Part shown: piece after piece, positions 1 through 7,561 of the stretch
Layout of the letters: every line of letters begins with the position of its first letter
Position numbering within the stretch: position 1 is the first letter of the stretch
Assembly: GCA_004431415.1 (NCBI GenBank)
Contig: QPMI01000441.1
Location: forward strand, 1-64,000
Length of the DNA stretch: 64,000 nt
Direction: 5' to 3'
Source: Cyanophora paradoxa
Lineage: Eukaryota; Glaucocystophyceae; Cyanophorales; Cyanophoraceae
Program-made: the position numbers and the translations under genes
The notes under the pieces: generated by a model
The model's database searches: none
What the model saw: the letters and a program-made list of their open reading frames with translations, nothing else
What the model was told of the DNA's origin: nothing

Positions 1-104
1 GGCCGAAGGCGTGGTCGTGGGTCTCGGGTTGACTCGCGCTGTGGAGCGCCGGCGGGGGGTCGCGGTCTGCGGTTGCGGCGGCTCCTGGGTCGCGCCTCGG
101 TGCC
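1..104. other. GC-rich host flank left of the viral block
   Basis: The first 104 bases are very GC-rich and have none of the AT-rich character of the following 13 kb. I recognise no gene here. Composition changes abruptly at about 105, where sequence matching the middle of a viral spike gene starts. This is either a real integration or rearrangement border or an assembly join. Confidence 0.6.
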
Positions 105-278
105 TTTGTTACAGATATTGGAAAATATACAATTACAGTTATGGGTATCAGAACAGATATAGCTGCTGTCTCAGCTCTAAGAGGTGTTACTCCTGATACT
201 CTTTCTCAAACAGGGTTTTACCAGGAACCAGATGTGATTGATAACCCAACCCATAAATTATATATTACTTTAATGTAA
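105..278 (+). pseudogene. C-terminal fragment of spike-like gene (left copy)
   Basis: The reading frame encodes the last ~55 residues of the protein encoded in full at 7562-8383 on the minus strand, including DIGKYTITVMGIRTD. It has no start, because the preceding sequence is GC-rich host-like DNA. At the 3' end this copy reads on through FYQEPDVID to a TAA at 276-278. The complete right-hand copy lacks one C and stops earlier after FYRNQM. The left frame may be the ancestral one and the right one shifted, or the difference may be a homopolymer sequencing error. Confidence 0.7.
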
Positions 279-1102
279 ATGGCTGCCCAGTAGAGCGAAT
301 TATTACACCCCAACTCTCATTAGCAGCACCTGCAAATCACGTTTTGCAGCATGCTACTTTTGATGATGTAGAAGGTCTCCAATCCACAGAAGTACAACCT
401 ACAATGAATACCTTTGGTTCCACCCATAAACTGAGATTGCAGGAACTCAGATGTGATAAAAATAATGGTATAGTTAAGACAACGAAACTCCTTGTGACAA
501 ATGCGAACTTTTCTGCCCATTATGGAGACCCAGACAGTTATGGTGATCCTCTTTCTACTTATTCTTTTGAATCTCGGTCGGGAGCTATTAACTGCAAAAC
601 GGGGGGAGCATATATTGGTGATGGTCTTCGGATTGGTGGAGCTGTTGGTGCGCCTCTTTTCGTAAATGATCAACCAATCCCATTGATCCAACACCAGAAT
701 TCGCACCTATGTCCCCAGTATGAATGCACCATATATTATCAAGATCTTCCAATTGTTGTGAATGAGCAGACATCAGTAGTTGATTCTCTTGTTGAGATTG
801 GTGACCACTACAAGGTGGTCGTGGATATTCCACCAGATGTTTATGCTGTCTGTCAAGTAGAGGGTGGAACCCCAAATATTGCAGTTGTAATCACTCCATA
901 TGACAATTTCGGGATTGCTTATCATGGAGTGAATTTCGGTCTTGAAGATTACCAGTTTTTGGTGAGAGCCACCAGATTTGGTATCTACAAATGCATTCTC
1001 TATGCTGAGAGAACCGATGCTATTGCAAGACAGAATACATATGCAGAATATTACGGCACAAATCGATACTTCCCCATTTTCGGGCAGGATACTGCTCCAT
1101 AG
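279..1102 (+). pseudogene. Spike/fibre-like surface protein, left copy, frameshifted near start
   Basis: A viral surface-protein-like gene of about 274 residues. The intended start is the ATG at 279, but a C-run is one base shorter than in the right arm (CCC instead of CCCC), so translation from 279 hits a stop after four codons; the remainder is open from 344 on. The N-terminal module (LRLQELRCDKNNG, then TTKLLVTNANF) recurs in three other proteins of this block, which indicates a paralogous family. I infer a structural or host-attachment role from the neighbouring fibre genes; no enzymatic motif is visible. Stop at 1100-1102. Confidence 0.7.
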
Positions 1103-1127
1103 AAATCTCAGGTATATATAGAGAGGA

Positions 1128-1399
1128 ATGGATGATAAAACAAAGAAATTCATAGAATCTGCAATGATGGTTCATGGTGATGCTAAATTCGATTATAGTG
1201 AGACAGTGTATAAGAAAGCACAAGAGAAGGTCTCTGTTAGATGCCTTAAATGCAACAAGATCCTCCAAACCTACCCATTTAATCATGTAAGGGAAGTGGA
1301 TGCAGAGAGTGCAACAAGAAATCCTCTCATGCTTACAGAAAAAAGACTACATCAGGAATTGTGATAGATGATAAACCAGTGGTACTGTACTTTGATTAG
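1128..1399 (+). pseudogene. Zinc-ribbon DUF723-like protein, left copy, frameshifted
   Basis: Left-arm copy of the 90-residue gene at 6401-6673. The N-terminal half (residues 1-55) is intact, with VHGDAKFDYSETVY and CLKCNK. One G is missing from a GGGG run, so the frame leaves the conserved HVRGSGCREC segment and the second half of the zinc-binding site is lost. The stop of the original frame is at 1397-1399. See the right copy for the family assignment. Confidence 0.65.
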
Positions 1400-1545
1400 A
1401 TCTTTGAGAGAGAAATGAGGATCTTTCCCCATTTTCCCTTTGTGATTATGCATGTGTCAAAGCAGTTTGGACAGGTCTTGTGGTAGTGCAGCAGAATGAT
1501 ATCCACCAACTCATAAGGTAGCACTCTTGCTAAGATGGTTCGCAT
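1396..1545 (-). CDS. 49-residue F-box-like small protein, left copy
   Basis: Short ORF running against its neighbours. It starts with ATG at 1545 and ends with TAA at 1396-1398. The product begins MRTILARVLPYELVDII and contains CPNCFDTC. The LPYELVDIIL segment resembles the first helix of F-box-like motifs common in large DNA viruses of eukaryotes, but the protein is too short to prove this. Its stop overlaps the stop of the zinc-ribbon gene tail to tail by a few bases. The ORF is preserved without any change of length in both arms, which supports its being a real gene. Confidence 0.5.
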   Translation of the reverse strand: MRTILARVLPYELVDIILLHYHKTCPNCFDTCIITKGKWGKILISLSKI

Positions 1546-1585
1546 TCTACCAATCGCGTTTTTAATTTTTCTAAATTATTCATAA

Positions 1586-1987
1586 ATGAATACTCATCGA
1601 GGCTTCCATGTGATGCTGGATTACAAATTCAGAACCCAATTAGCAGTAGGAGTGGAAGACTTGGAGACAACGACCAGGTGGTTAATGCAGTTCTTACAAA
1701 CTATTATTCAAGAGCAAGGTATTCGAGTAGTTCACAAGCATTGCGAGATTTTCGATGGTGGTATTTCTCCTCCTGGTTTTGCAATGGTTCTTCTGCTGGA
1801 TGAGAGCCACTGCACTGCTCATTGTTACTCAAATGAAGGTATGCTGGCGATTGATATATTCAGTTGTGGATTAGAAGCAGAGAGAAAAACCACGAGAGTA
1901 TCTCATGAGATAGATGAGAGAATAACAGGTGTGTTTTCAGGGTTGGAGAAATCGGAGAAACATAGAGTATTGCGATTTCCGAGTTAG
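1586..1987 (+). CDS. speD: S-adenosylmethionine decarboxylase (SpeD-type), left copy
   Basis: A 133-residue protein matching prokaryotic-type AdoMet decarboxylase, the pyruvoyl enzyme that makes decarboxylated AdoMet for spermidine synthesis. The signature is LLLDESHCTAH followed by IDIFSCG. Ser74 in ESH would be the self-cleavage site that becomes the pyruvoyl group; His79 and Cys94 follow at +5 and +15, the same spacing as Ser63, His68 and Cys83 of the Thermotoga enzyme. Length is normal for the family (about 115-135). Start chosen at ATG 1586. The gene sits between the small F-box-like ORF and the repeat arrays. It is intact in both arms, while its neighbours are frameshifted. Residue 9 is Val here and Met in the other copy. 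Function is assigned from motif and length only. Confidence 0.78.
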   Translation: MNTHRGFHVMLDYKFRTQLAVGVEDLETTTRWLMQFLQTIIQEQGIRVVHKHCEIFDGGISPPGFAMVLLLDESHCTAHCYSNEGMLAIDIFSCGLEAERKTTRVSHEIDERITGVFSGLEKSEKHRVLRFPS

Positions 1988-2037
1988 TTGACACTGAGAA
2001 ATTCAGAATTTCAGATGGTCTTACTGAAAATGGTCAG

Positions 2038-2550
2038 ATAATCGGGTGTGACACCTATTTAATTGACTGTGACGCCTGTGACAGGTGTGACACCTATTTT
2101 CAAACTTTTTAAAATTCTCACAAATTACAGACTTCTGAAAAACACCTGTCACACCTGTCACACCCGTCACACCCAATTAACAAAAGACTCTATTTCTTAC
2201 TGAGATATTCAAGAATTTATTGTTGTCTTACTGAAAACAGTCTATGTGACAGGTGTGACACCTTCAAAATCCACCCAACAATAGTCGATTTCATGAATAC
2301 CTTTCTGTCTTACTGAAAATGGTAAGGAGACCAGGTGTGACAGGTAGTTTAATTGAGTGTGACAGGTGTGACAGGTGTGACACCTATTTTCAAACTTTCT
2401 AAATTTTTCAAAAATGACAGACTTCTGAAAACACCTGTCACACCTGTCACACCTGTCACACCTGTCACAGACATTCTACCCCTCTTACTGACTTTCTCAA
2501 AAACAAATATATCTATTACTGAATATCATTTGAATACTACCTGTCACACT
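2038..2550. repeat. GTGTGACAG-type tandem and dispersed repeats, left copy
   Basis: A gene-free stretch packed with short repeats of GTGTGACAG and its complement CTGTCACAC, arranged in facing clusters of two to five units around spacers such as CTATTTTCAAACTTT. A second motif, GTCTTACTGAAAA, recurs between the clusters (about 2028, 2233, 2307). The apparent ORF reading TPVTPVTPVT is only the translation of the 9-bp repeat. Likely roles are replication-protein binding sites or regulatory iterons; neither is shown. Confidence 0.8.
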
Positions 2551-2574
2551 TGAATTCAATTATTCTGTTTATAG

Positions 2575-2842
2575 AACATATGCAATCTAATCGATTGTTC
2601 AATTGGAGACCATGCAACTCTGTGACACTTTTTCGATCTAAAATATAAATCCGCAATCTCATCGATTGTTTAATTGGACATAATGCAGTTCCGATATATT
2701 CCAATAGAAAATCCCGCAATCTAATCGATTGTTTAATGGGAGATAATGCAACTCTGTGACACTTTTTCGGTGCAAAAATGTACATCAGCAATCTCATCGA
2801 TTGTTCAATTGGACACAATGCAACTCTGTGACACTTTTTGCG
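2575..2842. repeat. Four longer iterons with ATCGATTGTT core, left copy
   Basis: Four imperfect repeats of roughly 60-80 bases. Each contains GCAATCT(A/C)ATCGATTGTT(C/T)AATTGGA-like sequence and, in three of them, CAACTCTGTGACACTTTTT. The ATCGAT core is self-complementary. The block lies between the 9-bp repeat array and the AT-rich end with the palindrome. This layout resembles an origin or genome end of a linear virus, which is inference. Confidence 0.75.
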
Positions 2843-3159
2843 TTTTTCGATACAGAATGGGCGGTGGTCTACTTCAATACATGAGAGATATATCGAGTTT
2901 ATGCGAATTTATGCAATTTAATCGCAATTATATCGATCTTTAAGCAGTTTAATGTTAATCTATCGCAGATTTGTATGTAAACAACAAAGTACATAATCAA
3001 TCGATATAAGATCAATTGAATCTATCGAAGTTTAATCGAAAATATGCATTTTGGTAAACGCGTTTTCATTTTTAATACAAAGTTTGCATTATTTTATACA
3101 AAGTTTGCATAAAAAGTTTAAGAAATTAATCGAAAAATATGTATTTTAGTATTAAATTA
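2843..3159. other. AT-rich gene-free segment next to the palindrome, left copy
   Basis: No ORF is supported here. The stretch is strongly AT-rich, with repeated small words (ATCGATATAA, TTTAATCG, and ACAAAGTTTGCAT twice). It separates the iterons from the 95-bp palindrome and is mirrored at 4650-4960. Confidence 0.7.
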
Positions 3160-3254
3160 ACACATATTGAAAAACGAATTTAAATCCAGAGTGAATCGAG
3201 ATCGCGAAGCGATCGAGATGAACGAGGGATTTAAATTCGTTTTTCAATATGTGT
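3160..3254. repeat. 95-bp palindrome at inner end of left arm
   Basis: Two perfectly complementary 28-base arms (3160-3187 and 3227-3254, outer end ACACATATTGAAAAACG) enclose 39 bases. The enclosed part has its own small hairpin, GATCGC-GAA-GCGATC. On single strands the whole would fold into a strong hairpin. It runs directly into the primase reading frame, without untranslated sequence between. It could be a terminal hairpin of a linear viral genome or a short palindromic mobile element. Confidence 0.88.
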
Positions 3255-4578
3255 AACCTGGTCTTGGGATAAATTCGATGAAGCCCTGAAATCCGGTAAA
3301 TATACTGCTTGGGGCATTCTCGCTCGTAATATCCTGGTAATTGACTTCGACCAAGAGGAGGATTTCGCCAAATTCGAGGAGCAATTCCCTGATGATTTCG
3401 GTGGTGTTAATCCTCTTGCTAAAACCAAAAAAGGATATCATGCATTCTTCGCTCGACCTGCTGAATTCGACACCATTAAGATCTGGGATAAAGCGGGTGC
3501 ATTCAAAGGAAACCCCAAGATCGACTGCAAAACGATTGCATCCACTGGGACTGCTGGGGTGATTAATGTTTGCCCCAGTCCCAACAAAACATGGATCAGA
3601 GAGCCATGGGCATCTGAGTGTGAGTTAAATGAACCCACTGCTGAGTTGCAAAAGTGGATTGTTGAAAACTACGAATTCCCCAAAGGTGCACATTCTTATT
3701 ATGCAAGGTGCGCTGAGGAGAATTTGCAGAAACATATTCTTTCTAAACTCGAAGAATTCGGTTTCATCTTGCCCACAATCATCAATGAGACCAAGATGGG
3801 ATACAATTTCACTGCTGAGAACAAAGGTCTGGTCTGTCCCTGCTGCAAGGGAAGCCATGACTCAAACAATTGGTATATTATTCAAGGGAAGGAGAAAGAC
3901 AAGTACATTGTTTCGAGTTACAGTGCAAACTGCAAGAAGCGAAGCATCACTGTTCGTGTGAAGGAAGAGACAGATGTGAAGATCGAAAATCTGATTGATC
4001 GGTCTGCTGGATCTGATGGTGCCCATTATGATGTTGCACAGGTTGCCTATCTTGTTCTGCAAGACAAATACAAGTATTCCAACAAGACCTGGTTCAAGTT
4101 CAATGATATATGTGGGATTTGGGAGTTGGATGAAACTGGGAAGCGAATCTTTCTCTGTTTGAGCTGCAAGGTCTGTCCAGTTTATCTTCAACGTTCTGTT
4201 CAACTCGCACAGAGAGCTCTTCGTGATGAAGAGAACCGCAATTCCTTGGAGGAAAGGTCAAAGATTCTGCTGGGAATTGCTAAGAGCCTCAAACAGACTA
4301 CATACAGAACTGCACTTATGTCTGATCTTTCAGTTCTGTTCAGTGACAAGACCTTTTTCGAGAGACTTGATACTGTTCCCAACATCATAGGATTCACAAA
4401 TGGTGTATTTGACTTGAACTCCATGACTTTTCGACAGGGACTCCCAGATGATATGGTGAGCAAGACTGTTGGCTACGATTATACCACAGAAATCGACCAA
4501 GAGAAGGTTGCAAAGATTAAGTCCATCTATGCAGATATTATTGAATCGGATACAACACATATTGAAAAACGAATTTAA
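3235..4578 (+). pseudogene. Primase-polymerase / D5-type primase-helicase fragment, both ends missing
   Basis: Open frame without a proper start. About 440 residues are visible. The archaeo-eukaryotic primase motif ILVIDFDQEE (catalytic Asp-x-Asp) lies near the beginning, followed by KKGYHAFFARP and CKTIASTGT as in bifunctional primase-polymerases. A cysteine pair CPCCKG follows, and the C-terminal part GFTNGVFDLNSMTFR matches the D5_N domain that precedes the helicase of viral D5 proteins. The helicase domain itself is absent. The frame enters from the palindrome at 3235-3254 and exits into the second palindrome, adding only THIEKRI before TAA at 4576-4578. The native start and the entire helicase are therefore lost. 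In a whole virus this enzyme would prime and unwind DNA for replication; this copy cannot encode the complete enzyme. Confidence 0.8.
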
Positions 4579-4649
4579 ATCCCTCGTTCATCTCGATCGC
4601 TTCGCGATCTCGATTCACTCTGGATTTAAATTCGTTTTTCAATATGTGT
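4555..4649. repeat. 95-bp palindrome at inner end of right arm
   Basis: Exact reverse complement of 3160-3254, with the same 28-base arms and 39-base centre. It ends the primase frame at its 3' side. The flanking bases on the core side (ATACA here, ACCTGG at the other border) do not match, so the inverted repeat stops exactly at the palindrome's outer base. Confidence 0.88.
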
Positions 4650-4967
4650 TAATTTAATACTAAAATACATATTTTTCGATTAATTTCTTAAACTTTTTAT
4701 GCAAACTTTGTATAAAATAATGCAAACTTTGTATTAAAAATGAAAACGCGTTTACCAAAATGCATATTTTCGATTAAACTTCGATAGATTCAATTGATCT
4801 TATATCGATTGATTATGTACTTTGTTGTTTACATACAAATCTGCGATAGATTAACATTAAACTGCTTAAAGATCGATATAATTGCGATTAAATTGCATAA
4901 ATTCGCATAAACTCGATATATCTCTCATGTATTGAAGTAGACCACCGCCCATTCTGTATCGAAAAAC

Positions 4968-5232
4968 GCAAAAAGTGTCACAGAGTTGCATTGTGTCCAA
5001 TTGAACAATCGATGAGATTGCTGATGTACATTTTTGCACCGAAAAAGTGTCACAGAGTTGCATTATCTCCCATTAAACAATCGATTAGATTGCGGGATTT
5101 TCTATTGGAATATATCGGAACTGCATTATGTCCAATTAAACAATCGATGAGATTGCGGATTTATATTTTAGATCGAAAAAGTGTCACAGAGTTGCATGGT
5201 CTCCAATTGAACAATCGATTAGATTGCATATG
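4968..5232. repeat. Four longer iterons with ATCGATTG core, right copy
   Basis: Reverse complement of the iteron block at 2575-2842, with the same four units around the self-complementary ATCGAT core and the GTGTCACAGAGTTGCA element. No gene is supported in this block; the ORF that can be read through it only reflects the repeat. Confidence 0.75.
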
Positions 5233-5254
5233 TTCTATAAAACAGAATAATTGA

Positions 5255-5765
5255 ATTCAAGTGTGACAGGTAGTATTCAAATGATATTCAGTAATAGATA
5301 TATTTGTTTTTGAGAAAGTCAGTAAGAGGGGTAGAATGTCTGTGACAGGTGTGACAGGTGTGACAGGTGTTTTCAGAAGTCTGTCATTTTTGAAAAATTT
5401 AGAAAGTTTGAAAATAGGTGTCACACCTGTCACACCTGTCACACTCAATTAAACTACCTGTCACACCTGGTCTCCTTACCATTTTCAGTAAGACAGAAAG
5501 GTATTCATGAAATCGACTATTGTTGGGTGGATTTTGAAGGTGTCACACCTGTCACATAGACTGTTTTCAGTAAGACAACAATAAATTCTTGAATATCTCA
5601 GTAAGAAATAGAGTCTTTTGTTAATTGGGTGTGACGGGTGTGACAGGTGTGACAGGTGTTTTCAGAAGTCTGTAATTTGTGAGAATTTTAAAAAGTTTGA
5701 AAATAGGTGTCACACCTGTCACAGGCGTCACAGTCAATTAAATAGGTGTCACACCCGATTATCTG
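5255..5765. repeat. GTGTGACAG-type repeats, right copy
   Basis: Reverse complement of 2038-2550. One cluster has one fewer 9-bp unit than the left copy, as expected for slippage in a tandem array. The GTCTTACTGAAAA-type motif is present here as TTTTCAGTAAGAC. There is no gene in this stretch. Confidence 0.8.
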
Positions 5766-5812
5766 ACCATTTTCAGTAAGACCATCTGAAATTCTGAATT
5801 TCTCAGTGTCAA

Positions 5813-6214
5813 CTAACTCGGAAATCGCAATACTCTATGTTTCTCCGATTTCTCCAACCCTGAAAACACACCTGTTATTCTCTCATCTATCTCATGAGAT
5901 ACTCTCGTGGTTTTTCTCTCTGCTTCTAATCCACAACTGAATATATCAATCGCCAGCATACCTTCATTTGAGTAACAATGAGCAGTGCAGTGGCTCTCAT
6001 CCAGCAGAAGAACCATTGCAAAACCAGGAGGAGAAATACCACCATCGAAAATCTCGCAATGCTTGTGAACTACTCGAATACCTTGCTCTTGAATAATAGT
6101 TTGTAAGAACTGCATTAACCACCTGGTCGTTGTCTCCAAGTCTTCCACTCCTACTGCTAATTGGGTTCTGAATTTGTAATCCAGCATCATATGGAAGCCT
6201 CGATGAGTATTCAT
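5813..6214 (-). CDS. speD: S-adenosylmethionine decarboxylase (SpeD-type), right copy
   Basis: Second intact copy of the 133-residue AdoMet decarboxylase, differing from the left copy at residue 9 (Met for Val). All catalytic positions are retained: Ser74 in ESH, His79 and Cys94. The start is the ATG at 6214, preceded by an AT-rich leader. The reading frame is unchanged although both arms have acquired indels elsewhere. No other polyamine gene is seen in the block. The product could supply aminopropyl donor during infection of the algal host, but this is inference. Confidence 0.78.
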   Translation of the reverse strand: MNTHRGFHMMLDYKFRTQLAVGVEDLETTTRWLMQFLQTIIQEQGIRVVHKHCEIFDGGISPPGFAMVLLLDESHCTAHCYSNEGMLAIDIFSCGLEAERKTTRVSHEIDERITGVFSGLEKSEKHRVLRFPS

Positions 6215-6254
6215 TTATGAATAATTTAGAAAAATTAAAAACGCGATTGGTAGA

Positions 6255-6404
6255 ATGCGAACCATCTTAGCAAGAGTGCTACCTTATGAGTTGGTGGATA
6301 TCATTCTGCTGCACTACCACAAGACCTGTCCAAACTGCTTTGACACATGCATAATCACAAAGGGAAAATGGGGAAAGATCCTCATTTCTCTCTCAAAGAT
6401 CTAA
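6255..6404 (+). CDS. 49-residue F-box-like small protein, right copy
   Basis: Mirror of the ORF at 1396-1545. ATG at 6255 and TAA at 6402-6404 give the same 49-residue product starting MRTILARVLPYELV, with the CPNCFDTC cysteines. Its stop overlaps the stop of the zinc-ribbon gene by four bases in a tail-to-tail arrangement, and its start lies about 40 bases from the divergent AdoMet decarboxylase start. Function unknown; the F-box resemblance is weak. Confidence 0.5.
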   Translation: MRTILARVLPYELVDIILLHYHKTCPNCFDTCIITKGKWGKILISLSKI

Positions 6405-6673
6405 TCAAAGTACAGTACCACTGGTTTATCATCTATCACAATTCCTGATGTAGTCTTTTTTCTGTAAGCATGAGAGGATTTCTTGTTGCACTCTCTGCAT
6501 CCACTTCCCCTTACATGATTAAATGGGTAGGTTTGGAGGATCTTGTTGCATTTAAGGCATCTAACAGAGACCTTCTCTTGTGCTTTCTTATACACTGTCT
6601 CACTATAATCGAATTTAGCATCACCATGAACCATCATTGCAGATTCTATGAATTTCTTTGTTTTATCATCCAT
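6401..6673 (-). CDS. Zinc-ribbon DUF723-like small protein
   Basis: A 90-residue protein, complete in this arm. It has the family pattern of a helix with FIESAMMVHGDAKFDYS, an aromatic strand, and two cysteine pairs (CLKC near residue 39 and CREC near residue 60). This is the DUF723-like zinc-binding module often attached to homing or HNH-type endonucleases of phages and large DNA viruses. No nuclease domain is attached here, so the protein is either a stand-alone DNA-binding module or a remnant. The start is the ATG at 6673, 25 bases downstream of the spike gene stop. Confidence 0.65.
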   Translation of the reverse strand: MDDKTKKFIESAMMVHGDAKFDYSETVYKKAQEKVSVRCLKCNKILQTYPFNHVRGSGCRECNKKSSHAYRKKTTSGIVIDDKPVVLYFD

Positions 6674-6698
6674 TCCTCTCTATATATACCTGAGATTT

Positions 6699-7518
6699 CT
6701 ATGGAGCAGTATCCTGCCCGAAAATGGGGAAGTATCGATTTGTGCCGTAATATTCTGCATATGTATTCTGTCTTGCAATAGCATCGGTTCTCTCAGCATA
6801 GAGAATGCATTTGTAGATACCAAATCTGGTGGCTCTCACCAAAACTGGTAATCTTCAAGACCGAAATTCACTCCATGATAAGCAATCCGAAATTGTCATA
6901 TGGAGTGATTACAACTGCAATATTTGGGGTTCCACCCTCTACTTGACAGACAGCATAAACATCTGGTGGAATATCCACGACCACCTTGTAGTGGTCACCA
7001 ATCTCAACAAGAGAATCAACTACTGATGTCTGCTCATTCACAACAATTGGGAAGATCTTGATAATATATGGTGCATTCATACTGGGACATAGGTGCGAAT
7101 TCTGTGTTGGGATCAATGGGTTGGGTTGATCATTACGAAAGAGGCGCACCAACAGCTCCACCAATCCGAAGACCATCACCAATATATGCTCCCCCGTTTT
7201 GCAGTTAATAGCTCCCGACCGAGATTCAAAAGAATAAGTAGAAAGAGGATCACCATAACTGTCTGGGTCTCCATAATGGGCAGAAAAGTTCGCATTTGTC
7301 ACAAGGAGTTTCGTTGTCTTAACTATACCATTATTTTTATCACATCTGAGTTCCTGCAATCTCAGTTTATGGGTGGAACCAAAGGTATTCATTGTAGGTT
7401 GTACTTCTGTGGATTGGAGACCTTCTACATCATCAAAAGTAGCATGCTGCAAAACGTGATTTGCAGGTGCTGCTAATGAGAGTTGGGGTGTAATAATTCG
7501 CTCTACTGGGGCAGCCAT
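6699..7518 (-). pseudogene. Spike/fibre-like surface protein, right copy, internally frameshifted
   Basis: Right-arm copy of 279-1102. The start is intact here (ATG at 7518, MAAPVERIITP), and the shared module LRLQELRCDKNNG is present. The frame is then disturbed several times at homopolymers (for example G5 instead of G6 near residue 105, where GGAYIGDGL becomes an unrelated sequence). The gene is 820 bases, five short of a 274-codon gene. The two copies are therefore broken at different places. Confidence 0.7.
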
Positions 7519-7561
7519 TTTACATTAAAGTAATATATAATTTATGGGGTTGGGTTATCAA

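Larger units (their letters stand above)
105..3254 (+). repeat. Left arm of a 3.15-kb inverted repeat
   Basis: This stretch is repeated as its reverse complement at 4555-7693. The two arms carry the same genes, the same repeat arrays and the same 95-bp palindrome at the inner end. They differ by a few substitutions, several homopolymer length changes and one or more lost tandem-repeat units. The outer limit was set by the last shared bases (TTTGTTACAG). The left arm begins directly at the GC-rich flank, whereas the right arm continues into the rest of the spike gene, so the left copy is the truncated one. Confidence 0.93.

Noticed and set aside
320-706. Minus-strand ORF of 128 codons opposite the left spike gene
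   Set aside because: It is the antisense shadow of the spike gene and has no domain; the mirrored shadow occurs at 7093-7476.
2038-2550. Possible CRISPR-like or coding region in the 9-bp repeats
   Set aside because: Units are too short and follow in both orientations; the translated TPVT pattern is just the repeat.
2537-2818. 93-codon ORF through the longer iterons
   Set aside because: Its protein repeats in step with the DNA iterons (PIKQSIRLRD-like units), and the same ORF appears in the mirrored copy; it is better explained as non-coding iterons.
3160-3254. Palindrome as a simple transcription terminator
   Set aside because: Arms of 28 bases with a structured 39-base centre, present at both sides of a truncated gene and inside its frame, are not a terminator arrangement.
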